Source of the DNA: Nipponacmea schrenckii
Lineage: Eukaryota; Mollusca; Gastropoda; Lottiidae
Direction: 5' to 3'
Assembly (NCBI GenBank): GCA_030562195.1
Contig: JAUJPP010000011.1
Span: 1,860,001-1,924,000, forward strand
DNA length: 64,000 nt
The position numbers and the translations under genes were made by a program. Under the pieces are notes generated by a model. The model worked only from the letters and a program-made list of their open reading frames with translations. It was not told the origin of the DNA and did not search any database. Position 1 is the first letter of the stretch, and each line of letters opens with the position of its first letter. Positions 24,221 to 36,730 of this stretch are shown here, one piece after another.

Positions 24221-25316
24221 TTTTATTTTTTTTTTTTTTTTTTGTAATTCTTGGATGAGTTTGCAGACAAACTGGTAAAAGGTGCAGAAATTCTAAATCT
24301 ACAGTTGATCTTAGAATGATTTCTATTATCAAATAAAACAAAACCGGAAGTTCTATCTCTGACAGGAAGTGAGAACCGGAAGTTCAGGTTTTTTTGCTTT
24401 AGCAAGTTTATTTTCAGTTCGATTTTGACCGGATTTTCAGATTTGAAAACTTCAATGTATTTGTCAACTAACAATTATAGGTTTTATGCAATTAGGTTAA
24501 ATATTTTACCCACGATTTGCAATTCAATATTCAAGGGTCATCGGCAAAAATTTCAGACCGTGATTTCTCCTTTAATATAAATGGTAAAATTTTGAAACTT
24601 TACCAGTTGATAGGCGATATGTTTATAATTTTTGAAAAAATGTGAAAAAAAAATTCCACTTCCGGTTTAGCCTCAAATGACGTAATTACGTAACTTCCGG
24701 TCTATAAGCGCTAGGTGAAAAGTGAAAACTGTTTTATAAATAACTTGTCAATAGTAATTGATTTGACCTAAATAATTAGGTCAAGCTGCCATATCGGCCT
24801 CCATTTTGAATTTTTGTTACAATTCTTAAATCCGAAATTCAGACACTACTGATAGACCGATTTTGATGAAATTTAGCACATAGATACAATGGATCATTAT
24901 CTACCTTTTCTTGGAGACCGATTTTCAAATTTCGTATTTTCTTTCGAATTATTTAAATTTCGATTTTTTCAAAATTAGGTCACTTTAACGGGTACGGAAG
25001 GTGTGACCCACTTAATCTATGACCTTGAAAATTAGGTCAAATAATATTCAATATATTGTCTACGAGTAGATATTTTTTAATTTGGCTTACTTAAAAAATT
25101 CATAGAGATAAGTGTACTTAAATACAGCAAAAATTGATAATTTTCATATTTTCGCCATCATTAACCGTTACGGAAGGTGTGACCTAATTATTTTATGACT
25201 TTGAAAACTAGGTCAAATGATATTCAATATATTGTCTAGATGTAGGTCATTCCAAATTTAGCCTACATAATATTTTAAGGCTCTCGAAATACGTTCATAA
25301 TTGTAAGCAATTCTAG
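24221..25316 (+). mobile_element. Family A copy A4 (body)
   Basis: Very close to A3, ending CTAG 25313-25316. There is no matching second A module upstream of B0, so A4 may be a tandem duplicate of A3 rather than a nested insertion. Confidence 0.78.
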
Positions 25317-25598
25317 TTATATTTTTTTTTTGTATTTTTGTAAAAAAAAAAAAGCTGACATTGATCTACACATTGCTAAGGGTACATTCCAGCCAAAACA
25401 TGTCTTGTAGAAAATTTTCCCGATTTTTATTTTTTTTTTGATAATTTACAGTTTACAATATTATATTAATGGCATAAAAAATGTTAAACTTCTAACGACG
25501 ATATCTGTGAAGGCTTTTAGTCAAGAATCTGAAATAGATAATGGCCATATTTAGTTTCAATTCGCCATTGCAGTTTATTACCATAACAAGCCGGGGTT
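25317..25598 (+). other. Upstream region of the DDE gene
   Basis: AT-rich with T- and A-runs at its left edge. No clear TATA box was found. An inverted match that could serve as a transposon terminus was looked for and not seen. It probably contains the promoter of the gene that follows. Confidence 0.35.
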
Positions 25599-25682
25599 AT
25601 GAATATGTATTATCCCGCCATATTGTCTGCTGATGTGTTGAGTAGTTGTAGAAGACTCGTGTTCAGGCTATCATCAAGACAG
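25599..25682 (+). other. Probable first exon (5' leader, with upstream ORF) of the DDE gene
   Basis: A frame starting ATG at 25599 stays open for 28 codons to a strong donor, CAG|GTAAGTT, at 25682/25683. Spliced to the exon at 26607 (acceptor CTGTCTGTAG), the frame hits a stop just before the ATG at 26635, making it an upstream ORF. Spliced straight to the acceptor at 27000 it would stay in phase and give an alternative N-terminus. The exon's 5' limit is unknown. Confidence 0.5.
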
Positions 25683-25953
25683 GTAAGTTAAAATTTATTA
25701 TTAAACTCTATATGCTAACGTCAAGAGAAAATTCGGTATGGAGAAAATTGTATTTTTTCCTACTGAATTGTCAGAGGCATTAAATAAGTTGAACGATTGC
25801 TAGAAATCACGGAGCGGTTTGAATTCTAAACCCACATTTTACTCTGCACGACGTTGATAGTAGAAGGGGCAAAAAGTAGAACATAAAATTGCATTAAATA
25901 CACTTACTTTACCCTACAATTAAACACATGGTTGATTGTCTTACAATAAAACA

Positions 25954-26015
25954 CTAGAACCGTTAGACGGTACCAAGGCAGCGTGGCTGAAATGTTGCAT
26001 TTATACAATCCGATT
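25954..26015 (-). mobile_element. Family D 3' terminus remnant, inside intron 1
   Basis: Read on the minus strand it ends with ACCGTCTAACGGTT and CTAG (25954-25957 on the plus strand), preceded by the D terminus and TATAAATGCAAC-like sequence with changes. Only about 60 bp match, and no 5' part was found. Confidence 0.55.
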
Positions 26016-26101
26016 TGTACGGTGGCTGGTATACGCCACAGAATTTACAATATGCATTTTTTTTAATGTGGTAATGATTTTGACTTTTGTATTTTAAACT
26101 T

Positions 26102-26522
26102 GACTTTTCACCTGGGTGAAAATACTTTCCACCTGGGTGAAAAGTCCAGACTTAAACATCAAATTTTTCGACTTTTCACCTAGGTGAAAATACTTTCCAC
26201 CTGGGTGAAAAGTCTCGACTTAAACATCAAATTTTTCGACTTTTCACCTAGGTGAAAATACTTTCCACCTGGGTGAAAAGTCTCGACTTAAACATCACAT
26301 TTTTCGACTTTTCACCGAGGTGAAAATACTTTCCACCTGGGTGAAAAGTCCAGACTTAAACATCACATTTTTCGACTTTTCACCGAGGTGAAAATACTTT
26401 CCACCTGGGTGAAAAGTCTCGACTTAAACATCAAATTTTTCGACTTTTCACCGAGGTGAAAATACTTTTCACCTGGGTGAAAAGTTCAGACTTAAACATC
26501 AAATTTTTTGACTTTTCACCTC
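26102..26522. repeat. 68-bp minisatellite built of palindromes, 6.2 copies
   Basis: Unit starts fall at 26102, 26170, 26238, 26306, 26374, 26442 and 26510, exactly 68 bp apart. Each unit holds two hairpin sites: TTTTCACCTAGGTGAAAA (a perfect 18-bp palindrome in units 2 and 3, variants CTGGG and CGAGG elsewhere) and a TTYCACCTGGGTGAAAA site. It lies in the predicted first intron. Confidence 0.93.
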
Positions 26523-26634
26523 GCAAATAATTTTGGTAGCTTTTTTTTACATCAAAATCACGTGGCATAAAACTGCAATATATTCAATGTGAATTTCTGT
26601 CTGTAGACTTCGACAATTTATCTACAAAGTTAAC

Positions 26635-28197
26635 ATGAGTGACAATATTTCTCCAGCCCGGGTAAGTATTATAAGAGTAGCGATAAACAGCAGATAAGAC
26701 TGATATGACTTTGCTTCCTAACTAGGCATTCAATGGCCCCATTTATTTGTTGCCTGTTGACTGCAATTATGCTATAAATTTAAACTAACGAAGCATTCTT
26801 CGTGACAAAATATGCCATATCTAGCATTCAATTCTGTCTTTATAACATTTTACTTGTACCCGTACAGGAGTCTTGCACGAAGCAGAGCATGCTTACTATT
26901 TTCGAAACACTATAAGGTGTAGATCCTGACAAGCTTTAAAATATTTTAACGAATATTTGAACACTAATTAATGATTATTTTACTGGTGTTTCTATTTCAG
27001 TACGCATACTTGCCGATTTCAGACAACATAAATCTACACTCATCAGATACAGAAGATGAAATAATAGAACGATATTTCAAGCTCGGATTTTCATACGCAG
27101 AAATAATTGGATTTCTCCAATTACATGGAGTTCGAATAAGTTATAGACATTTTCAACGAAAACTGCATAATATGGGGTTGAAAAGAAGAAATGAAAAGAC
27201 CGATTTTAATAAAATAATACGTGCAGTTGAACACGAAATTACTGGGATAGGTAAAAACATTGGATACAGAACTATGCATCAACGCATATGCCAGTATCAT
27301 ACTTTGAATGCATCCAAGGAGTGTGTCAGGGTTATTATGTCTCACATTGATCCTGAAGGTGTTAACTTAAGACGAAAACATAAGTTGCACAGACGCCTTT
27401 ATAATGTTAGAGGTCCAAATTATCTTTGGCATTTAGACGGATGGGACAAGCTTAAAACATTCGGCCTTTGTGTTCACGCATGTATTGACGGATTCTCTCG
27501 TCGTTTAATGTGGTTAGAGGCCTGTCCATCAAATAAAAACCCTTTTGTTATTTGTAGTATGTTTGTGGATTGCATTAAGACTGTCAATGGCATACCCCAC
27601 ACTATTAGAGCTGACCGAGGCACAGAAAATGTCAACATCGAAATTTTGCAGTCTGCTCTGTCTAGTTTAAGTGGAACTTCAACCATTCCATTTTTATATG
27701 GAAAGTCAACCGCCAATCAGCGGATTGAAAGTTTTTGGAGCAAGATGACTTTATATGGACTTAATACGTGGATCGAACATTTTAAACAACTCTCTGGTGC
27801 TGGTGTTGTCGACAATTCAAAAGAGCTTCACATTCAGTGTATCTTATATTGTTACATGCCTCTTCTGAGAACAGAATTAAATACGATATTCCAATTGTGG
27901 AACACCCATTTTATAAGGAAATCTCTGAAAACTAAAACACCACACGGTAGACCAGATGTTATGTATTTTATGCCTGAACTGTTTGGTGGAATTAACTCTT
28001 TACAAAATATAAATGCTAATCAATTGAATAATCTTGCAGAATCTTTAACATACAAAACACCAGATTGTAAAGAGGTTTACTGGGAATTGTTTACAAGTGT
28101 TGTTACCGAAAATCACCTCTCTGTACCACAGACACTTACGGAGGCGGATGATTTGTTAGTCACATTACTTGATAATATAGAAACGGAATTGGAATAG
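26635..28197 (+). CDS. DDE integrase-core (rve-like) transposase-type gene, two coding exons
   Basis: Proposed start ATG at 26635 in a nine-codon exon (MSDNISPAR, 26635-26661) ending at donor CGG|GTAAGT. The 339-nt intron ends TTTCTATTTCAG at 27000, and exon 27001-28197 continues in phase with YAYLPISDN, giving 407 residues. An alternative unspliced start at 26971 would translate intron sequence. An N-terminal helix-turn-helix-like region (about residues 25-70, DEIIERYFKLGFSYAEI onward) precedes an RNase H-fold integrase core. Acidic residues in spliced numbering are D155 (WHLDGWD), D214 (IRADRGTEN) and E252 (NQRIESFW), spaced D59D and D37E. Proteins of this kind, usually annotated as integrase core domain-containing, are widespread in invertebrates and fish, and are probably transposase-derived. 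No terminal inverted repeats were found next to it. The intact triad, introns and polyA signal suggest a living or recently active gene. The function in this organism is unknown. Confidence 0.8.
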
Positions 28198-28272
28198 AAA
28201 TAATAATATGTTATTGAATGCATAAACGTATGTATTGTAATTTCAAGCAACCGTAAAATTTTGAAACATGAT

Positions 28273-28278
28273 AATAAA
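28273..28278 (+). promoter_or_regulatory. Polyadenylation signal of the DDE gene
   Basis: AATAAA 75 nt after the stop codon, a usual distance for a short 3' UTR. Confidence 0.6.
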
Positions 28279-28280
28279 GT

Positions 28281-28589
28281 ACTTTAACTTGTTAATTAAT
28301 TTGTATACGCCTACAAGATGTAATATCAGAATACAATGTTGTCAGGTGGAGAAAGCAGAGTAGAGTTTTTTTAATCGCAGACATTGTAATGTGGTCGTTT
28401 AGTCATCCCTGCCCGTTGCTCCGTCGGTCCGTCCGTCCACAATTGGCCTGTGAACACAATATAGACTATACACAGTTTTCATCGGATTTTTCTTTTTTTT
28501 AAATAATAATAATTTATTTTCCATTTAACATTTACAATTAAATAACACTTACATTACATAAACGAATTGTACAATAAATTCAAATTACA
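28281..28589. other. Downstream spacer
   Basis: No gene seen. Around 28400-28490 a GTCCGTCCGTCC-rich segment with CCACAATTGG and a CAGTTTTCATCGGATTTTT stretch looks like a fragment of a dispersed repeat. The rest is AT-rich. Confidence 0.35.
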
Positions 28590-28911
28590 TAATAATAATT
28601 ATAATTACCATCATGACCATACATAATACATATTAATAATAATACAAATAACAATAATGAGATCATATTACCATCATGACTATACAATATATAATACATA
28701 TATAATACAAATAACAATAATGAGATCATATTACCATCATGACTATACAATATATAATACATATATAATACAAATAACAATAATGAGATCATATTACCAT
28801 CATGACTATACAATATACATAATACATATATAATAATACAAATAACAATAATGAAATCATATTACCATCATGACTATACAATATATAATACATATATAAT
28901 ACAAATAACAA
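28590..28911. repeat. 63-bp minisatellite, left block
   Basis: About 4.5 units containing GAGATCATATTACCATCATG (repeat positions 28661, 28724, 28787, 28855), with one unit 5 bp longer. The block is interrupted at 28911/28912 by the A array and resumes at 37978. Confidence 0.9.
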
Positions 28912-29995
28912 CTAGAATTGCTTACAATTATGAACGTAGAGCCTTAAAATATTATGTAGGCTAAATTTGCAATGACCTACATCTAGACAATATATTGAAT
29001 ATCATTTGACCTAGTTTTCAAACTCATAAAATAATTAGGTCATACCTTCCGTAACGGTTAAAAATGGCGAAAATATGAAAATTATCAATTTTTGCTGTAT
29101 TTAAGTACACTTATCTCTGTGAATTTTTTAGGTAAGCCAAATAAAAAAATACCTACTCGTAGACAATATATTGAATATTATTTGACTTAATTTTCAAGGT
29201 CATAGATTAAGTGGGTCACACCTTCCGTAGCCGTTAAAGTGACCTAATTTTGAAAAAATCGAAATTTGAATAATTCGAAAAAAAATACGAAATTTAAAAA
29301 TCGATCTCCAAGAAAAGGTAGATAATGATCCAATGTATCTATGTGTTAAATTTCATCAAAATCGGTCTATCAATAGTGTCTGAATTTCGGATTTAAGAAT
29401 TGTAACGAAAATTCAAAATGGCGGCCTATATGGCAGCTTGACCTAATTATTTAGGTCAAATCAATTACTATTGACAAGTTATTTATAAAACAGTTTTCAC
29501 TTTTCACCTAGCAGTTTTAGACCGGAAGTTACGTAATTACGTCATTTGAGGCTAAACCGGAAGTGGAATTTTTTTTTTCACATTTTTTCAAAAATTATAA
29601 TCATATCGCCTATCAACTGGTAAAGTTTCAAAATTTTACCATTTATATTAAAGGAGAAATCACGGTCTGAAATTTTTGCCGATGACCCTTGAATATTGAA
29701 TTGCAAATCGTGGGTATAATATTTAACTTAATTGCATAAAACCTATAATTGTTAGTTGACAAATACATTGAAGTTTTCAAATCTGAAAATCCGGTCAAAA
29801 TCGAACTGAAAATAAACTTGCTAAAGCAAAAAAAAACTCAACTTCCGGTTCTCACTTCCTGTCAGAGATAGAACTTCCGGTTTTGTTTTATTTGATAATA
29901 GAAATCATTCTAAGATCAACTGTAGATTTAGAATTTCTGCACCTTTTACCAGTTTGTCTGCAAACTCATCCAAGAATTAAAAAAAAAAAAAAAAA
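28912..29995 (-). mobile_element. Family A array copy r1
   Basis: The leftmost copy. In element orientation it is the 3'-most, and its CTAG|T abuts the minisatellite. The terminus reads ATGAACGTAGAGCC here, having lost TTTCG from the subterminal arm. It shares a diagnostic set of variants with r6 (AACTCATAAAATAATTAGG, AAAAATGGCG, TTTGACTTAA). Confidence 0.78.
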
Positions 29996-31067
29996 CTAGA
30001 ATTGCTTACAATTATGAACGTATTTCGAGAGCCTTAAAATATTATGTAGGCTAAATTTGCAATTACCTACATCTAGACAATATATTGAATATCATTTGAC
30101 CTAGTTTTCAAAGTCATAAATAATTAGGTCACACCTTCCGTAACGGTTAATGATGGCGAAAATATGAAAATTATCAATTTTTGCTGTATTTAAGTACACT
30201 TATCTCTATGAATTTTTTAAGTAAGCCAAATTAAAAAATATCTACTCGTAGACAATATATTGAATATTATTTGACCTAATTTTCAAGGTATAGATTAAGT
30301 GGGTCACACCTTCCGTAGCCGTTAAAGTGACCTAATTTTGAAAAAATCGAAATTTAAATAATTCGAAAGAAAATACGAAATTTGAAAATCGGTCTCCAAG
30401 AAAAGGTAGATAATGATCCATTGTATCTATGTCTAAATTTCATCAAAATCGGTCTATCAGTAGTGTCTGAATTTCGGATTTAAGAATTGTAACAAAATTC
30501 AAAATGGCGGCCGATATGGCAGCTTGACCTAATTATTTAGGTCAAATCAATTACTATTGACAAGTTATTTATAAAACAGTTTTCACTTTTCACCTAGCAG
30601 TTATAGACCGGAAGTTACGTAATTACGTCATTTGAGGCTAAACCGGAAGTGATTTTTTTACATTTTTTCAAAAATTATAACATATCGCCTATCAACTGGT
30701 AAAGTTTCAAAATTTTACCATTTATATTAAAGGAGAAATCACGGTCTGAAATTTTTGCCGATGACCCTTGAATATTGAATTGCAAACGTGGGTAAAATAT
30801 TTAACCTAATTGCATAAAACCTATAATTGTTAGTTGACAAATACATTGAAGTTTTCAAATCTGAAAATCCGGTCAAAATCGAACTGAAAATAAACTTGCT
30901 AAAGCAAAAAAACCTAACTTCCGGTTCTCACTTCCTGTCAGAGATAGAACTTCCGGTTTTGTTTTATTTGATAATAGAAATCATTCTAAGATCAACTGTA
31001 GATTTAGAATTTCTGCACCTTTTACCAGTTTGTCTGCAAACTCATCCAAGAATTACAAAAAAAAAAA
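29996..31067 (-). mobile_element. Family A array copy r2
   Basis: Full body without module. Several single-base deletions relative to the consensus (for example GGTATAG near 30288 and TGTCTAAATTTC near 30430) are shared with r3. Confidence 0.78.
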
Positions 31068-32146
31068 CTAGAATTGCTTACAATTATGAACGTATTTCGA
31101 GAGCCTTAAAAATTATATAGGCTAAATTGCAATTACCTACATCTAGACAATATATTGAATATCATTTGACCTAGTTTTCAAAGTCATAAAATAATTAGGT
31201 CACACCTTCCGTAACGGTTAATGATGGCGAAAATATGAAAATTATCAATTTTTGCTGTATTTAAGTACACTTATCTCTATGAATTTTTTAAGTAAGCCAA
31301 ATTAAAAAATATCTACTCGTAGACAATATATTGAATATTATTTGACCTAATTTTCAAGGTATAGATTAAGTGGGTCACACCTTCCGTACCGTTAAAGTGA
31401 CCTAATTTTGAAAAAATCAAATTTAAATAATTCGAAAGAAAATACGAAATTTGAAAATCGGTCTCCAAGAAAGGTAGATAATGTCCATTGTATCTATGTC
31501 TAAATTTCATCAAAATCGGTCTATCAGTAGTGTCTGAATTTCGGATTTAAGAATTGTAACAAAATTCAAAATGGCGGCCGATATGGCAGCTTGACCTAAT
31601 TATTTAGGTCAAATCAATTACTATTGACAAGTTATTTATAAAAAGTTTTCACTTTTCACCTAGCAGTTATAGACCGGAAGTTACGTAATTACGTCATTTG
31701 AGGCTAAACCGGAAGTGGATTTTTTTTTTTACATTTTTTCAAAAATTATAATCATATCGCCTATCAACTGGTAAAGTTTCAAAATTTTACCATTTATATT
31801 AAAGGAGAAATCACGGTCTGAAATTTTTGCCGATGACCCTTGAATATTGAATTGCAAATCGTGGGTAAAATATTTAACCTAATTGCATAAAACCTATAAT
31901 TGTTAGTTGACAAATACATTGAAGTTTTCAAATCTGAAAATCCGGTCAAAATCGAACTGAAAATAAACTTGCTAAAGCAAAAAAACCTCAACTTCCGGTT
32001 CTCACTTCCTGTCAGAGATAGAACTTCCGGTTTTGTTTTATTTGATAATAGAAATCATTCTAAGATCAACTGTAGATTTAGAATTTCTGCACCTTTTACC
32101 AGTTTGTCTGCAAACTCATCCAAGAATTACAAAAAAAAAAAAAAAA
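31068..32146 (-). mobile_element. Family A array copy r3
   Basis: Full body without module. It has the deletions seen in r2 plus further private ones (near 31388, 31417, 31469 and 31643), a pattern that looks like unpolished long-read consensus or a decayed subtype. Confidence 0.78.
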
Positions 32147-33344
32147 CTAGAATTGCTTACAATTATGAACGTATTTCGAGAGCCTTAAAATATTATATAG
32201 GCTAAAGTTGCAATTACCTACATCTAGACAATATATTGAATATCATTTGACCTAGTTTTCAAAGTCATAAAATAATTAGGTCACACCTTCCGTAACGGTT
32301 AATGATGGCGAAAATATGAAAATTATCAATTTTTGCTGTATTTAAGTACACTTATCTCTATGAATTTTTTAAGTAAGCCAAATTAAAAAATATCTACTCG
32401 TAGACAATATATTGAATATTATTTGACCTAATTTTCAAGGTCATAGATTAAGTGGGTCACACCTTCCGTACCCGTTAAAGTGACCTAATTTTGAAAAAAT
32501 CGAAATTTAAATAATTCGAAAGAAAATACGAAATTTGAAAATCGGTCTCCAAGAAAAGGTAGATAATGTTCCATTGTATCTATGTGCTAAATTTCATCAA
32601 AATCGGTCTATCAGTAGTGTCTGAATTTCGGATTTAAGAATTGTAACGAAAATTCAAAATGGCGGCCGATATGGCAGCTTGACCTAATTATTTAGGTCAA
32701 ATCAATTACTATTGACAAGTTATTTATAAAACAGTTTTCACTTTTCACCTAGCAGTTATAGACCGGAAGTTACGTAATTACGTCATTTGAGGCTAAACCG
32801 GAAGTGGAATTTTTTTTTCACATTTTTTCAAAAATTATAAACATATCGCCTATCAACTGGTAAAGTTTCAAAATTTTACCATTTATATTAAAGGAGAAAT
32901 CACGGTCTGAAATTTTTGCCGATGACCCTTGAATATTGAATTGCAAATCGTGGGTAAAATATTTAACCTAATTGCATAAAACCTATAATTGTTAGTTGAC
33001 AAATACATTGAAGTTTTCAAATCTGAAAATCCGGTCAAAATCGAACTGAAAATAAACTTGCTAAAGCAAAAAAACCTGAACTTCCGGTTCTCACTTCCTG
33101 TTAGAGATAGAACTTCCGGTTTTGTTTTATTTGATAATAGAAATCATTCTAAGATCAACTGTAGATTTAGAATTTCTGCACCTTTTACCAGTTTGTCTGC
33201 AAACTCATCCAAGAATTACAAAAAAAAAAAAAAAAATAAAATAATCCGAACGATTACAATACGTTTTCGCCAAAGTCGAAATACGTAAAAAATAAAATAA
33301 TCCGAACGATTACAATACGTTTTCGCCAAAGTCGAAATACGTAA
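32147..33344 (-). mobile_element. Family A array copy r4, with two 5' modules
   Basis: The body is followed on the plus strand by two inverted A-type modules (about 33230-33344). It shares TATAGGCTAAAGTTGC and GATAATGTTCC variants with r7. Confidence 0.8.
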
Positions 33345-34435
33345 CTAGAATTGCTTACAATTATGAACGTATTTCGAGAGCCTTAAAATATTATGTAGGC
33401 TAAATTTGCAATGACCTACATCTAGACAATATATTGAATATCATTTGACCTAGTTTTCAAAGTCATAAAATAATTAGGTCACACCTTCCGTAACGGTTAA
33501 TGATGGCGAAAATATGAAAATTATCAATTTTTGCTGTATTTAAGTACACTTATCTCTATGAATTTTTTAAGTAAGCCAAATTAAAAAATATCTACTCGTA
33601 GACAATATATTGAATATTATTTGACCTAATTTTCAAGGTCATAGATTAAGTGGGTCACACCTTCCGTACCCGTTAAAGTGACCTAATTTTGAAAAAATCG
33701 AAATTTAAATAATTCGAAAGAAAATACGAAATTTGAAAATCGGTCTCCAAGAAAAGGTAGATAATGATCCATTGTATCTATGTGCTAAATTTCATCAAAA
33801 TCGGTCTATCAGTAGTGTCTGAATTTCGGATTTAAGAATTGTAACGAAAATTCAAAATGGCGGCCGATATGGCAGCTTGACCTAATTATTTAGGTCAAAT
33901 CAATTACTATTGACAAGTTATTTATAAAACAGTTTTCACTTTTCACCTAGCACTTATAGACCGGAAGTTACGTAATTACGTCATTTGAGGCTAAACCGGA
34001 AGTGGAATTTTTTTTTCACATTTTTTCAAAAATTATAAACATATCGCCTATCAACTGGTAAAGTTTCAAAATTTTACCATTTATATTAAAGGAGAAATCA
34101 CGGTCTGAAATTTTTGCCGATGACCCTTGAATATTGAATTGCAAATCGTGGGTAAAATATTTAACCTAATTGCATAAAACCTATAATTGTTAGTTGACAA
34201 ATACATTGAAGTTTTCAAATCTGAAAATCCGGTCAAAATCGAACTGAAAATAAACTTGCTAAAGCAAAAAAACCTGAACTTCCGGTTCTCACTTCCTGTC
34301 AGAGATAGAACTTCCGGTTTTGTTTTATTTGATAATAGAAATCATTCTAAGATCAACTGTAGATTTAGAATTTCTGCACCTTCTACCAGTTTGTCTGCAA
34401 ACTCATCCAAGAATTAAAAAAAAAAAAAAAAAAAA
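33345..34435 (-). mobile_element. Family A array copy r5
   Basis: Full body without module, close to the consensus. Confidence 0.78.
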
Positions 34436-35529
34436 CTAGAATTGCTTACAATTATGAACGTATTTCGAGAGCCTTAAAATATTATGTAAGCTAAATTTGC
34501 AATGACCTACATCTAGACAATATATTGAATATCATTTGACCTAGTTTTCAAACTCATAAAATAATTAGGTCATACCTTCCGTAACGGTTAAAAATGGCGA
34601 AAATATGAAAATTATCAATTTTTGCTGTATTTAAGTACACTTATCTCTGTGAATTTTTTAAGGAAGCCAAATAAAAAAATACCTACTCGTAGACAATATA
34701 TTGAATATTATTTGACTTAATTTTCAAGGTCATAGATTAAGTGGGTCACAACTTCCGTAGCCGTTAAAGTGACCTAATTTTGAAAAAATCGAAATTTGAA
34801 TAATTCGAAAAAAAATACGAAATTTAAAAATCGGCCTCCAAGAAAAGGTAGATAATGATCCATTGTATCTCTGTGCTAAATTTCATCAAAATCGGTCTAT
34901 CAGTAGAGTCTGAATTTCGGATTTAAGAATTGTAACGAAAATTCAAAATGGCGGCCGATATGGCAGCTTGACCTAATTATTTAGGTCAAATCAATTACTA
35001 TTGACAAGTTATTTATAAAACAGTTTGCACTTTTCACCTAGCAGTTATAGACCGGAAGTTACGTAATTACGTCATTTGAGGCTAAACCGGAAGAGGAATT
35101 TTTTTTTCACATTTTTTCAAAAATTATAAACATATCGCCTATCAACTGGTAAAGTTTCAAAATTTTACCATCTATATTAAAGGAGAAATCACGGTCTGAA
35201 ATTTTTGCCGATGACCCTTGAATATTGAATTGCAAATCGTGGGTAAAATATTTAACCTAATTGCATAAAACCTATAATTGTTAGTTGACAAATACATTGA
35301 AGTTTTCAAATCTGAAAATCCGGTCAAAATCGAACTGAAAATAAACTTGCTAAAGCAAAAAAACCTGAACTTCCGGTTCTCACTTCCTGTCAGAGATAGA
35401 ACTTCCGGTTTTGTTTTATTTGATAATAGAAATCATTCTAAGATCAACTGTAGATTTAGAATTTCTGCACCTTTTACCAGTTTGTCTGCAAACTCATCCA
35501 AGAATTACAAAAAAAAAAATAAAATAAAA
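34436..35529 (-). mobile_element. Family A array copy r6
   Basis: Full body without module. It carries the same variant set as r1, but with its 3' terminal CGAAATACG arm intact. Confidence 0.78.
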
Positions 35530-36730
35530 CTAGAATTGCTTACAATTATGAACGTATTTCGAGAGCCTTAAAATATTATATAGGCTAAAGTTGCAATTAC
35601 CTACATCTAGACAATATATTGAATATCATTTGACCTAGTTTTCAAAGTCATAAAATAATTAGGTCACACCTTCCGTAAAGGTTAATGATGGCGAAAATAT
35701 GAAAATTATCAATTTTTGCTGTATTTAAGTACACTTATCTCTATGAATTTTTTAAGTAAGCCAAATTAAAAAATATCTACTCGTAGACAATATATTGAAT
35801 ATTATTTGACCTAATTTTCAAGGTCATAGATTAAGTGGGTCACACCTTCCGTACCCGTTAAAGTGACCTAATTTTGAAAAAATCGAAATTTAAATAATTC
35901 GAAAGAAAATACGAAATTTGAAAATCGGTCTCCAAGAAAAGGTAGATAATGTTCCATTGTATCTATGTGCTAAATTTCATCAAAATCGGTCTATCAGTAG
36001 TGTCTGAATTTCGGATTTAAGAATTGTAACGAAAATTCAAAATGGCGGCCGATATGGCAGCTTGACCTAATTATTTAGGTCAAATCAATTACTATTGACA
36101 AGTTATTTATAAAACAGTTTTCACTTTTCACCTAGCAGTTATAGACCGGAAGTTACGTAATTACGTCATTTGAGGCTAAACCGGAAGTGGAATTTTTTTT
36201 TCACATTTTTTCAAAAATTATAAACATATCGCCTATCAACTGGTAAAGTTTCAAAATTTTACCATTTATATTAAAGGAGAAATCACGGTCTGAAATTTTT
36301 GCCGATGACCCTTGAATATTGAATTGCAAATCATGGGTAAAATATTTAACCTAATTGCATAAAACCTATAATTGTTAGTTGACAAATACATTGAAGTTTT
36401 CAAATCTGAAAATCCGGTCAAAATCGAACTGAAAATAAACTTGCTAAAGCAAAAAAACCTGAACTTCCTGTTCTCACTTCCTGTCAGAGATAGAACTTCC
36501 GGTTTTGTTTTATTTGATAATAGAAATCATTCTAAGATCAACTGTAGATTTAGAATTTCTGCACCTTTTACCAGTTTGTCTGCAAACTCATCCAAGAATT
36601 ACAAAAAAAAAAAAAAAAAAAAAAAATAAAATAATCCGAACGATTACAATACGTTTTCGACAAAGTCGAAATACGTAATAATCCGAACGATTACAATACG
36701 TTTTCGCCAAAGTCGAAATACGTAATAAAA
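35530..36730 (-). mobile_element. Family A array copy r7, with two 5' modules
   Basis: Two modules at about 36628-36730, one with loop variant CGACAAAG (minus-strand CTTTGTCG). It is a variant twin of r4. Confidence 0.8.

Noticed and set aside
26102..26522. CRISPR array
   Set aside because: The repeats are contiguous 68-bp units without unique spacers, in an animal gene intron.
31900..32205. A frame of 76-102 codons beginning MLVDKYIEVFKSENPV repeated in almost every A copy, such as here
   Set aside because: It lies antisense to the element, ends in the poly-T/A tract, and its differences between old and young A copies change amino acids freely (D4Y, K to E). Conservation is explained by repeat identity, not by protein selection.
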